A stretch of 64,000 nucleotides of DNA, taken from contig OY776130.1 of assembly GCA_963675135.1 (NCBI GenBank), positions 62,095,808-62,159,807 of the forward strand. The letters are read 5' to 3'. Shown piece after piece: positions 21,296 to 32,975 of the stretch; position 1 is the first letter of the stretch; every line of letters starts with the position of its first letter. Under the pieces are notes generated by a model, which was not told the DNA's origin, ran no database searches, and was given only the letters and a program-made list of their open reading frames with translations. The position numbers were made by a program, and so were the translations under genes. This stretch comes from Galeopsis tetrahit (taxonomy: Eukaryota; Streptophyta; Magnoliopsida; Lamiales; Lamiaceae).

Positions 21296-21928
21296 ATGTT
21301 TATAACCGAAATACTGAGTTTTTTCAGTATATACTGAAATCTTGTTAATACTGAGTTTTTTCAGTATTATTAAGTCTTGTAATAATGGTCTAAATCTTGT
21401 TAAAAATGTGCAAATATCTTGTGTTTGCTTGAATGGTTTTGGAGACTGTATATTTTTCCATAATCATCATCGATATTTGTTTATTAAAATCTGTCTTATC
21501 TAATTGTTGTAAGTTTATGATCATATTTTTTAAAACACGCGTACTAACAGAATCATTATACTTTCTATATATATTATATTCTGTCGATTCATTTATATAA
21601 TTCTCACTTTTTTTTTTTGTCTTTTCAATTTTTTAATTCTCATTTCCTTTTTTTTTGGGGTTAAATTTTATAATTCTCATTTAAAAAAAATGAAATATTA
21701 TTTACATACGCCACTTAATTTCCATCCTCAAATTTTTTATTTTAACATAAACAATCTTTTTTTTTTCAACTCGTGTCATTCAAATGAAAATTATAAAAAT
21801 GAACGGAGAAAGAACATTTTCTTTCTCTTCTTCTTAAATGTTTGAAATTATACCTCATCTAATTTATTATTATTTGAACATTTGACAAAAAAATTTTACT
21901 TATTTAAAAATCTTCCTCAAATGAGTTA

Positions 21929-22210
21929 TTTCCTTCGTTCCATAGGAATTTTTACACTTGGGATGGCACACAATTTAAGAAATGTGTAAAAAAATGTGTA
22001 ATGAGTGATGTTTGAGGGGTAGTTTTGTAAAATTTTATAAATAAAGTAAAGTAAAAAGTAGATTGAGTGTGGAAAAGTAATGACATATGGATAAATAAGA
22101 GTATATTTTAAGGGTGGGGGTTATGAAGATATTTCCTTTTATGCAGTGTGCAAATTGGTATGGGACATTCATTTATAGATAGTGTGCAAATTCCTATGGG
22201 ACGGAGAGAA
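21929..22210. mobile_element. Stowaway-like MITE, TA TSD
   Basis: Begins TTTCCTTCGTTCCATAGGAA after TA (21927-21928) and ends TATGGGACGGAGAGAA before TA (22211). Its interior parallels the 19786 copy (for example TGTAATGAGTG...GGGTAGTTTTGTAAA). Confidence 0.8.
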
Positions 22211-22762
22211 TACTTTCTTGATTCATTTTGGGTAAATTTTCGGGAGAGTTACTCTAAGGTGCTTTTTAGCATTTTACTTTTATATTTTAGTGCTACATTT
22301 TTTTAAGTTAATATTAAGTGCAAAAATACACTTAAGATTAATTAGTCTTTTGTTTAAATTTTAAACTTTAAACATGATGTGATCTTCCATTAACTTTTAT
22401 TTATTCAATCTTCCTCCAAATTTCATTTATTTCTTACAACAATTTTCATTTCCTTCTTTACAAAGTAATGAATATCAAAATAAACTCCATATAATATAAA
22501 AATAAATTAAAAAAAGCACGAAATAAAATTTTCAAGAACATCTTCTTTACTTAACATGGTTGAAAACCCCTACATAACTTTGCATAAATTAGCAAAACAA
22601 CTTTGCATGAAACAAGTTCTAACTTTTAGATAAAACAAAATTATTTCAATATCATTTAAAAAAAAGAGTATTCTGCAATTATACGTATATGATTTCGTTG
22701 ATATTTATGACTCGAATCGGAGGAAGTTTGAAAACGTGGTGGATATAATTGTATAAAAAGTA

Positions 22763-22982
22763 CTCACTCCGTCCCAATTAGATAGGCTTGTTTCCATATA
22801 AAGTAATATTTTCTAATTCATTTAATTACTAATATAACCCTATGCATTAATTACATTAGAAAGTATAACATTCATTAAATAGGATTATAATAGAAATTTT
22901 ACTTGTTTAATGTGTCTTCCCAATACATTTTTTTAATCTTTGTGAAAAGTCAAACAAGTCTATCTAAATGGGACGGTAGGAG
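22763..22982. mobile_element. Stowaway-like MITE, TA TSD (second subfamily)
   Basis: CTCACTCCGTCCCAATTAGA after TA, and the inverse TCTATCTAAATGGGACGGTA ending GGAG before TA (22983). Interior unlike the other copies. A single-ended relative of the first subfamily (CTCTCTCCGTCCC) starts directly after it at about 22988 and fades by 23200. Confidence 0.8.
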
Positions 22983-23434
22983 TAGTACTCTCTCCGTCCC
23001 TAAAAATCTTGTGGTGTTTTTTGGACACAAAGTTAAAGAAAAAAATGTAATGATTAGAGTGTTGAAGGGTAATTTTGTAAACTTTATATAAAGTAAATAA
23101 AGTAGTTGAATTGAGTGTATGGTGAGCCCAAAAGTAATTACAGAAAAGGGTAAATATGTGTATATTATAAGTGAGATAATTTTGAAGATTGTTTTCATTT
23201 TTGATATGAGATTGGCTAATCCGGATTTGGATTGGTCATTCCCAATTCAATCTTTCTCAATCCTTCACAATCCAAATATCAATTCACCCCTATAATACGT
23301 CTACACACAAATTTTTATACAATTACATCACCAATTTTTTTTTCTCATTCTCTTTTCTTTCAAATACTCATTCTCTTTCCTATTATTTTTCTATTCACTG
23401 ATAAAATATTACAACTTTCACTTTTGATTATATA

Positions 23435-23790
23435 GGGTGTGTTTGCAAATCATAGTGATTGATTCAAAGTGATTAAAATTGATTTTTGCAATAAAATTGA
23501 AAATTGATAGTATTTTTAAATTAAACATTTTAAATCAATTGTGTATATGTTGTGGTGTTTACAAAACAAACCAATTTTTTTAATAAATTTACAAAAAACA
23601 CCTTTATTACATTTGGATAGATAATGTGTAAAGATGAAATATTATTTAAATTGTGAGGGTAAAATTGTAAAATTAATTATTATAATGATGAGAAGCACAT
23701 AAAAGCTATAAGAAGTAGGTGGAGGGGTGCTTCGCCAAAATCACTTTTAACAAATTAACTTAATCACTTAATTTGTGTTTGAAAACACCC
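23435..23790. mobile_element. MITE, 356 bp, with a paralogue at about 47.96-48.52 kb
   Basis: Ends GGGTGTGTTTGCAAATCATA and the inverse of GTTTGAAAACACCC. The interior motif TTATTACATTTGGATAGATA then TATTATTTAAATTGTGAGG, and AGGGGTGCTTCG near the right end, recur in the second copy. It lies inside a longer foldback (about 23205-23925) with GATTGG-rich arms. Confidence 0.65.
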
Positions 23791-24248
23791 ACATAATCCA
23801 CCCCTACTTCTCAATCTCTATCCAAACACAATTTAAACATAATTACTATTCATGGAATACCCAATCCAATTTTTTCAATTTCAATCTCAATCCAATCCAC
23901 TACAGTCTCTAACCAAACATCATCTTAAGAAACAAACTAGGAAGAAAAATAAGAAAACTTTTGAGGAACGGTGGAGTATTAAATAACAACAATTAATTAA
24001 CATATTAATAAACAAATACTCCCTCCTATTAAAAAAAGTGTCATTCCACACATTTTAATACTCTTAAATCTCAAGCCTACACCACTAACTTCTTGGGATT
24101 ATATGTCTATCTATCTTCGATATTTATAAAAAATTTATCCAAAGAAATGGATAGGATCCATATCCATACTAATATTAATATCACTCCACACACAAATATT
24201 AATAGCATTTAAACGACTATCAACACTATAAAATCAGGAATTCTCAGC

Positions 24249-24256
24249 TATATAAA
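24249..24256 (+). promoter_or_regulatory. TATA box of EPFL-like gene 1
   Basis: TATATAAA in the context AGCTATATAAACCCTCACAC. The identical stretch lies upstream of the second EPFL-like gene (41457), with a similar distance to the ATG, so the promoter was duplicated with the gene. Confidence 0.7.
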
Positions 24257-24347
24257 CCCTCACACTTCATAAACACAAAAACATACTCCAATATTTTTTT
24301 TTTCTTTAGAAAAACAAATTTCATAGTATATCTAAGAGAGAGATGTT

Positions 24348-24572
24348 ATGATTATGCTCTTTGTTATGATGATGATAACTCCAAGAATGAATGCAGGTGA
24401 TGAGACGATCATGGGTGGAAATATCGATATCGGGTCGAAGCCGAAGAACTGTTGGATGCAATGTAATGGTTGCACCCCCTGTGTACCATATACTAAGCCA
24501 TCCCCGGACCCTGGAAGTGGAACCGTCTGGGGCTGCAGATGTCAAACAAAACTCATTATGGGAAAAAATTAA
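24348..24572 (+). CDS. EPF/EPFL-like small cysteine-rich secreted peptide, copy 1
   Basis: 74-residue single-exon ORF. The C-terminal half has the six-cysteine pattern of epidermal patterning factor-like peptides: G-S-K-P-K-N-C, x3, C, x2, C, x2, C, a ~19-residue loop, then W-G-C-R-C. Family members are secreted ligands for ERECTA-type receptor kinases; ligand activity here is inferred. Compared with copy 2 the front is shortened: the upstream in-line ATG at 24343 hits a stop after one codon, so translation must start at 24348 with a reduced hydrophobic signal stretch (M-I-M-L-F-V-M-M-M-I). It also has a small insertion before the G-G-N-I-D motif. Secretion efficiency may be impaired. Cysteine spacing and TATA region are conserved with copy 2. 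Confidence 0.65.
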   Translation: MIMLFVMMMITPRMNAGDETIMGGNIDIGSKPKNCWMQCNGCTPCVPYTKPSPDPGSGTVWGCRCQTKLIMGKN

Positions 24573-25045
24573 GATAAGAATGGAGAATATTAAAGTTATC
24601 ATATCTTTTTTATTATAGTATAGTTCAAACATTTTATTTCATTAATATTATAATTTATACAATTGTTACTTCAAATTTTGTATCGGGGTGATTGTATTAT
24701 CTCTTCAAAAGAGAACAGTGAAAGCCCTAAATAAAGGTGTTTTTTTTACTATAGAGCCAACTTTATTGTTTAGGATCGTTTTGTACATGAATTTTTAGGC
24801 TATTAATACATACATAATGTAGGTCTTATTTAGGCCATTTTTAAATTATCAAACGCATCCTAACATGCATGTAATTCAATTCAATTATATTAGTCTAAAC
24901 ATTTTACGTATGTGTCCAGTTGTATGTGCAGCTAGTGTACGGGAGATTGACTTTATCTTTATTTATGGTAATAAACGAAGAGAAACCGTTTGTGAAATTA
25001 ATTCCCTTTGGAGAAAATATATATTGATAATGGGAAAAAATTATA

Positions 25046-25342
25046 CTCCTCTGGTTCATAAAGTTTGTAGCATTTCTCATTTTGTATAAAATTAAGGAAC
25101 ATATTTTTTTGACAAATTTACCCCTCGTTATTTTCTCCCCCTTTCTTCTCTTTTTCCTTTTATTTTTCCACCTTCCTTTTCCACAATTTCTTTGATCTTT
25201 CCAAAAAAAATCGTAATTAATATATTTCCAAAAGAATAGGGGCAATTTAGGGAGATCATTGGTAAAATTAGGAAAAGCGACAAACTTTTTGAAATAAATT
25301 TAAAGTCCAAATGCGACAAATTTTTTGGATCGGAGGAGGGAG
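25046..25342. mobile_element. Stowaway-like MITE, TA TSD (third subfamily)
   Basis: CTCCTCTGGTTCATAAAGTT then TGTAGCATTT after TA (25044). The right end AAATGCGACAAATTTTTTGG then ATCGGAGGAGGGAG precedes TA (25343). The inverted ends match through the TTTGT-GCATTT block. Confidence 0.7.
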
Positions 25343-26801
25343 TAGGGTTTTGGCCGGTATCACTTTTGCCAAGTGCCCTGACCAGTGACCCTTTTTTTAT
25401 ATTAATTTTTTATACATATTAATACATATAAATATAAAATATTTATATATCTTATATGCATGTAACATATTTATTAATTTATATAACAATAATTCAACTT
25501 CATATATATATTTTTAGATTAATAATTTTATCAAATAAATTTATATATATGTTTTATTTATTTTTTAATACAAATCTAAATTTTATGTTATATCTTTTAA
25601 AAAATATATTTATTAATTTTAGAATTTAAAAAAAATAAAAAATTATAGTATGTCCGTCAGCCCCGCCCTGTGACCCGGGTCGAATCCGGATATTTAGGTA
25701 TCCGGCCATTGCCATGCCGCGGACTAAATAAATCAAGCAATTTAATTTCAAAATAAAATAAAGCAACCAGTTTATCAAGAGATCTTGCAACGATCTTGTA
25801 TACAAATTAATTAGATTGATTACATCTAAGCTAAATAAAAAACGATTTATTGAAAGTAATAAAGCAATCTAATATACTCCACTAGCTGTATACCCGTGTT
25901 TTAACGGGTCGATTTATTAAAATAATAACATTAATTATTATATTAGAGTCAATTTATTAAAATAATAATTTTAAATATTATATTAATTTTATATTTTTTC
26001 ATTATTAGAATGGTGAGATTAAATTTTTTTTTATTCCAATATATTTATAACATATACTTCATTTCTACAAATTTAAATTTATATTATATAAAAGTATTAT
26101 AAAATAATTTTATTCATAAAAAGTATATAAAATTGACAAAATACAATAAAATAGAAAACCGTCTTCTACAAAACTAAGGGATGCTTGTTTTGGGATTTTG
26201 TATGATTTAACTTTTTATTTGTAGGGTAAGATTTTAAAATTATATATCTAAATTTTAAATTTTAAAGTAGAACATGGACGTAATTTTTCATTCCAAAACA
26301 AACATCCCTTTAAAAAATTGTGACATCTTTCTAGTAACCTATTTTCATGGCACAATATAGTCTTTAAATTTCCCGGTCAAATTTTTTTCCCATGATTATA
26401 ACAAATAATTGCATAATCTTCTCAAGTAAGTCCGTGTACATCTCTAATCCCTTTCCCTTTTTTAGATTGATCACTTTTTATATTTATTCTACTCTGCAAT
26501 TAACTAATCATAATCAAACTTTGTTGGAAGATTTTAGATTTTTTTTTATTAACAATTACTAAAACTTTTTTTGTAGGTAAAGTTTCTTAAATTATTCTAA
26601 AATACATTTATTGACAATTATATATAAATTTAATTATTTTAAAATACATTCACACTCTATATATAAGAAAACTATACATACATAGAATAGATTCAAATTT
26701 GAAGGGATAAAAAATTATAATTAAATTTATTATGAAATAATATAAAATAAAATAATTCATACATAATTTAAATTATTTATCTCTAAAAAAAAATAGTCAA
26801 T

Positions 26802-26879
26802 GACAAGTCAACTGAGAAATGAGATCTTCTAATGTTATATGATAAGTCAACTGAGAAATGAGATCTTCTAATGTTATAT
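26802..26879. repeat. 39-bp tandem duplication
   Basis: GACAAGTCAACTGAGAAATG followed by AGATCTTCTAATGTTATAT is repeated immediately with one change. A second tandem pair based on ATTAGTTGGAGCCGGTACC follows at about 26910-27000 with a ~64-bp period. Confidence 0.85.
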
Positions 26880-28068
26880 ATCTTAAAAATACCTATTATA
26901 TTATCGTCCAATTAGTTGGAGCCGGTACCTCTTTTTAAATTCATTCACTAAAAGATCGAACAATTGTTTAGTCGAATTAGTTGGAGCCGATACCTTTTTT
27001 TTTTTAAATCACACCTCGAAAAGATCGCCAGATAAGTCGACCTATTTTTAAAATCATTCTAATTTAAAATATTTTTAAAATCATTCTAAGATCGTCAATA
27101 AGTCGATTTTGAATAAAATAAAATAAACCATAATTCATAATTCCACATTGTGAATTTTACTATGAGATAAAATTGAAAAAAAAAATGAAAGGAAAAATTA
27201 CAGCAAAAAATTGTATGTAAGATGTAGATCGTCAATAACTCGATCGGTATCTTGAATAAAATAAAAAAAATGGTTAGTTATTAATAGGGTCATTTCACTA
27301 TAAGATTAGTCTAATAAAGCCTCTAATATTGTTTCTTGTCTAATAGAGTCAAATTGGAAAATACAAGACAATTGTACCCTTTCATTCATTTCAAAATTTT
27401 GAAATTATGAATTCAAATTAACAAAAGAAATAAATTCCATAATTATATATTTAAACACTGATATCGAAATCCGCGTAATTGTAGGAGCTTCCAAAATTTA
27501 AAACTTTCCTAAATAGTAGGTATGCACATTAAATCCTTTTAGTTGTTTGAGCTTTGGGGTTTTACGCATCTGCAAATTTTCGGCGCCGATTGTTTGAGTT
27601 TTAACTGCATTTTCCGGCGGCGAGTTTGACCATTAGCAAAATCAGGTAATAATATCATATGCATGTGTAATTGTGAACGATTTCTGGTTAGCAACATACT
27701 GAAATCAGTTTCGGAAGATATTTATAATAAAAAACCAGTTAAAAAAATGTGTTGTAGAACATACAGGAACAGAGGGCTTCTGTAGGTAAACTGCATGTGT
27801 TGTTTCGTAGTTTTTTTTTTTTTAAATCTTTGATCAAATAAGTATATAACATTTACTTACGACGGATGTAAACCCTAGGAATCTATGTTTTACTATATTG
27901 TTTTGATGATAGTGTCAATCAGCTTCGATTTTTATGAAAAAAGAATAGAATGGGTCTGGGATGCCTACTTTTCTAAAAGAATGGTTGCAATTTTTTCGCA
28001 TATGTATGATGAGGTGCATAGAAGCATTATATGTATTGTCACAGTGAATTTAGTCATATATGTTACAG

Positions 28069-31000
28069 ATGGCTAGAACAAAAAAATCGGGTTATCGATT
28101 GGGTGAGGGATCAAGCAGGGGAAGTGGGAAACAAAAGAAGGCTACTGAGGAGACCGTCCGGCGTGTAGAAACAAGAGGTAATTTAACAAATTATACATTT
28201 AAGTCAATTAAGAACAATACGAATGAGGTGTTTGGAAACAGTGATTCATAACATATTACTATTATTGTTTATTAACGGGATCTTCTGAAAAGAGTAGAAG
28301 GGAGGAAAAGAAAGTTGAAAAACGTAAAGGTTTATGTACTAATGCATTACTTACGTTGTAGTTGAATTTGTACTGTGTAGTGAAATCATAGCTTATATAA
28401 TATAGATATATATTCTGCAGATAAAAGGCCGTCAAAGGTGTCCCGTGTCGTATCAGATTCAGGTTATGCAATTGTCATTTGCATTTGTCAGAGATTGTGA
28501 TTATTTTAGTATTTAGTAGTTGATGAATTTTAATAATAACAATATTATTTCCTGAATCAATAGATTTTGAAAGTGATGACGGAAGTAAAGATAGGAGAAG
28601 TAAATACACCTCGTCTGATTCGGAAGGTAATTTTATAGTTTCTTAAATAACCCATATGATTACGGGCATGCATATAGTAATTGGTTTTTAAATTGCAGAA
28701 AGTGATACATCAAGGCACGAAAGGGTTCGAAAGCATGCTAGGAAGGAAAAAGAAGTACCAGAAATAAAGCCTGAAAACGGTTTTGGTAATACTTTGTAAC
28801 CATTTAACTTGATAGTAGACTATACATATGAAGTAATCTTTTATATAAAAATCATTCAAACTGTTTCAGCTGGTGTGGAAGTAGACTTTAGTGAGACCTA
28901 TTATAGGTCAAATCTGAGGACAACTATCAATGACTTGAAGGGAATTCCATTCACAAACCAGCATATAGTACATCTGAAGAAAACTCCATTCTGGCTGTTG
29001 TTTAACTCTGTTTGCCTCAATGTTAGTCCCTCACTAAAGAAGAGATGTTTGAAATTCGAGAGTGACATCGTGGAAATTGTTAGAAGGTTTGACTTTGAAA
29101 CGGAGAGTTTTGTAATTGGAGGAACCAGGGTAACATTGTCAAGGCATGATGCAGAACTTATTTTCGGAATTAGCTGTGGAACTGATGAGATCAGGCAACG
29201 AGTAGATGATTATCAGCATCCTCCATGGGTAATGCGATGTTTCGGTAATGATATGCTAGCAAGACCAAGACAATATAACTCTCTGTATAAACTGCTTGTC
29301 CTTTTAAAGTTAAAGGAGGTTGTGATACAACAGTACGATGAAGCCAATCGCGATGTGGCTAGATTAGTTTGTTGTTATATGTTGGTTGCTCTTCTCTGTC
29401 CAGTTAGGAGCTCAGCTGTACCATGGCATTTGACACATTACCTGGAAAACTTCTCAGAGATTTGCAGATACGACTGGAGTACATTCATAGTTGATCAATT
29501 GAAAAGTCAACTAAAAAGAAGCAAACATCTAAAGTCCGGTGGTTGTGCTATGTTGTTGCCGGTAAATTTATTTCAATTATTAATTCTTAAAACTATTGTT
29601 TGGTTTATGTTGGTTTAATGTATTTATACATTGTTTAAATTAACTAGTTATGTTTTTTAGTTCTGGTTATGCGAGCATACAAGGATTGTTAAACCAAACA
29701 ATCCATCTGCTTTTCCTCGGTTCCTCAAATGGGATACCAATAAAGTGCATGCTGCAATCTTAACTGATAAACTGACTCGCAGAACAAGGGTAAAGATTTC
29801 ATCATATACTTAATTTGTTATTATACTATGATCATATACTTGATTTGTTATTGTTGGAATATAAGGTTTTCACGGAGGAGCCTAAACCTACGACTGATGA
29901 AAATGAACAGCTCTCAGAAGTTCGTCGTTTTAGATGTGAAGAAACAAGCTCAGGGTTAGGAGGAACTAGAACGCCTGCTACTGATGGAAAGCTGTCATCT
30001 GGTATTGCAAAGTCACCAAATGAATTGCAGACAGAGCTGAATGTGGCGGTGGGGCAGAGTGATATTTTCCAGAATTCATCATCAAAAGTGTTCGAAGTTG
30101 GATCCAGTTCAGGAGCAAAGAAGAGCTTTACGGTTGAATGTACATCATTCGATATTGGGCTTGACATTGAGGATCCAGTTATGAAGGTTTGTAAGGAAAT
30201 CAATCGTGAAACTGTGAATGTTGGTGATCTGAAAGCAGCCGACGTGGATTGTAATCTGAAGGATACGGAAGAAGGCAATATTGCTGTAGACAAGACAGTT
30301 AATTCAGAAGATAAGATCGATGCACCTGTCAGTGATGTTAATCAGTCTACAAGAGTTGATAATTATGTGATTGAAATAGGAATTCTGCAGAAAAAGATCC
30401 TAAATGTGAGAGTACGCTGTGATAAAGAACTGATGGAAAAGGATGTAGAAATTCAAAAGCTGAAGACAGAAAATGATGAGTATGCTAAAAGGATTGAGGA
30501 ATCTGCTTCTGAGTTGAATAATATGAAGAAGGAATTTGAAGTTGTGGCTACAAGATTCGAACAACAATCAAGAATTAAGGACGATGTCATCATAAGCCTG
30601 AAAGCTGAGAATCAAAGATTGAGCAGGAACCTAGAAATTACATCTGAATTTTTTTCAAAAACATTGATTGATGAGGATGTTTTTCAAGGGGATTTTGACA
30701 GTAACGCAGAGCAAACGATCATTGAACAATCTGTTGATAAGGGAAATATGCCTGTGGAAGAATTAAATGAGGAAGTGTTAAAGACACCTAAACGGCCAGT
30801 GAAGAAGAAGACCATGTATATATCGCCAAGTTCATTAGTTGAGAGAATTAAGGGTCGAACGATAACAGATGATCGTAAACCAATGATGATATCTCCTCAA
30901 CCAATGACAAAAGAGCTTGTAGTGGTCCATGAAGTCAACGATGACGATGCATCAAAGAATGTAGAGTTGGATAACAAACCTAAAGGAGTGGTCAAGTATC

Positions 31001-32178
31001 CGTTCAACAATAAATTGGCAACTGTGAGGAAGTGTTCTAAGTATGTTAGAGACCAGATATTCGAAGAGCTAAAGACCAATGGTCCACAGTAAGTAAATAG
31101 TTTTTAGTACGTAATTCTTTTCTAATATGATTTAGTATATATATATATATATTGTGTTGTGAATTTTGTGAATGGTGCAGTTGCATTGTTTGGCACACTG
31201 ATATACCACTAGCTGATGTGTCAGTACAGATGCTGATTGACATTTTAAATAATGGTCTCATTACAAGTCAGGTATACTACATAATATATATATTTTTTAT
31301 AGATTTGAAATTTTATATGATAACACTGTGCATACATTTAGGTAATCAATGCATGGGCTGATATATTGCGATATGTTCTATTCACATCAAGGCCAGAATC
31401 TAGACGAGTGAGGGTGTTTACTTCTACGTGCTGTGTATTTTATAAAATCCTTTGACTATTTCATGAAGATTATTTATTTGTTCTTTTAAATGAAGAATTA
31501 TCTATAATTCTGTTGTGATCGCTTATTTTGTAGGCAATGATCACCAATCGTAACATTTCAAAATAAAAGTCTTTCTACACCCTTGTAGATAAAGTTATTG
31601 AGGATAGCTTAGACAAAAGTATTTTTTTATTCTCAATCAATGTATGTGCAATGGGTTCAACGAGTGGTTCAAAAGCAGTGGACCATTGGACACTTCTCCA
31701 ACTTGATCTGACCACGAGGGAATGGACATCTTACAACTCACTTCCCCCAAGAACAAAAGCGCATGAGGATACATGCTTGATGGAGTCCTTAAATGTGGTA
31801 AGTTCATCGAATGTTACATTGTTTTTTTTGGCATTACTTAATTTATCATTGTTTATAATTGTAAGGATTGTTGATTTTATGTATTTTGTCAAATAATTAT
31901 AGGTGAAGTTTGTAGATGTAAGATTGGTCAGTCTGTTCAAAGCAAAGCAGCATAACCATCCCTTCTTAAAAATGCCTTTCAAATACCCAATTCCAGCTGA
32001 TACTTGGAGACAGGGATCGAAATCAGTAGACTGTGGTGTAATAGTTTGCAAGGAAATCGAATATATTTATAAAAGTGAAGATCCGCAGTCGGGTGAATTT
32101 GGCAAACTGGCATCAAGCACAATGCGAGCTAGAATCGTAGAATCTTTCGTTGACCCAATGCATATGAGTTTTGATTAA
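28069..32178 (+). pseudogene. Ulp1-like cysteine protease (C48) gene of the Mutator-like element, with an in-frame stop
   Basis: About twelve exons, the first ones all phase 1: 28069-28177, 28279-28329, 28421-28462, 28564-28626, 28699-28785, 28870-29561, 29661-29789, 29866-31088, 31181-31271, 31342-31407, 31534-31797, 31903-32178. Order: basic Ser-rich N-terminus; a globular domain of the type found in plant Ulp1-family transposon proteins (exons 6-7); a long acidic coiled-coil linker (exon 8); a C48 protease domain at the end. Catalytic residues look retained: D-H-W-T-L-L-Q-L-D supplies His and Asp, and S-V-D-C-G-V-I-V-C supplies Cys. Lesions: TAA at 31564-31566 inside exon 11, just before the catalytic His, and GG instead of AG before exon 2 (28277-28278). 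Skipping exon 2 would keep the frame. Ulp1 enzymes process or remove SUMO; activity here is doubtful. Confidence 0.75.
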
Positions 32179-32975
32179 CTACATGTGTGGAAGTTTAGAC
32201 TATTTAAGCTTTGCTACTTACTACAAATCGCATTTTGCTTCACTGTTTACGTATTTATGTTTCTTTTGGATAAAGACTGAGATGTTATTTTTGAAAAACT
32301 AGTTAAACTATTAGCCATCTTCATTACTCATGAATTGGCAGCTTTCTTTTGAGATATAATATGGTTTTTTGGATTTATATTTGATGTACTTTGTGATAAT
32401 AGGTTATTTTTCATAAATGTGACATTTCTAACAAATATATGATTGTCTTTGTTATAAAGATAGGGTCACTAGTATATATTTTGATTACTGAGATGCACAT
32501 ACATAAAAAAATAAGTTTGTAAAGAACTTCCATAAATCAAATTATTACCATTATAGTCAACAAAATTCATTGAAAGAACTACCATAAATAAGTTTGTAAA
32601 CAACTATAATGAACAATTCATTGATGTAAATTAAGTTAGATCTCAATGTAACATATGCATTAGTTATGGCAGTATACCATATGCATCCTTTTTGCACGAT
32701 GGTGTTATATGCACAGTTAATACATAACATTGCATCGATTCGTTTCTATTCTAATATACTGTCAAAACTAAAAATAAAATAATACAAGATTAGCATATCA
32801 AAATGATTTAGATTAGATGTATTACAAAAATAAAAACTAACAACATCACATTATGTATCTCAACTTGGGAAGAACAAAAGCACAGTGAAATTACATACCC
32901 AATAAATATAAGCATATTCAAGATACATCAAGATACCATAAACTAATATATGTACTATCATCTACACTATGCAAC
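32179..32975. other. Spacer between the Ulp1-like gene and F-box gene 1
   Basis: Convergent 3' regions; AT-rich. A short motif ATAAGTTTGTAAA occurs twice (about 32510 and 32588). Nothing else seen. Confidence 0.5.

Larger units (their letters stand above)
19476..24342. other. Gene-free, MITE-dense stretch
   Basis: No supported gene. It contains Stowaway-like elements (19786-20057, 21929-22210, 22763-22982), single-ended relatives near 22988 and 24018, a MULE at 20136-21295 and a MITE at 23435-23790. Around 19690-20130 and 21305-21400, CGGTATACCATACTGAAA-like inverted motifs suggest an older element interrupted by the MULE. Confidence 0.6.
24573..27275. other. Gene-free stretch left of the large Mutator-like element
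   Basis: Contains a Stowaway-like MITE (25046-25342) and short tandem repeats near 26802-27010. The run CTAGCTGTATACCCGTGTTT near 25884 may be the border of an unclassified repeat. Very AT-rich; no supported gene. Confidence 0.55.
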
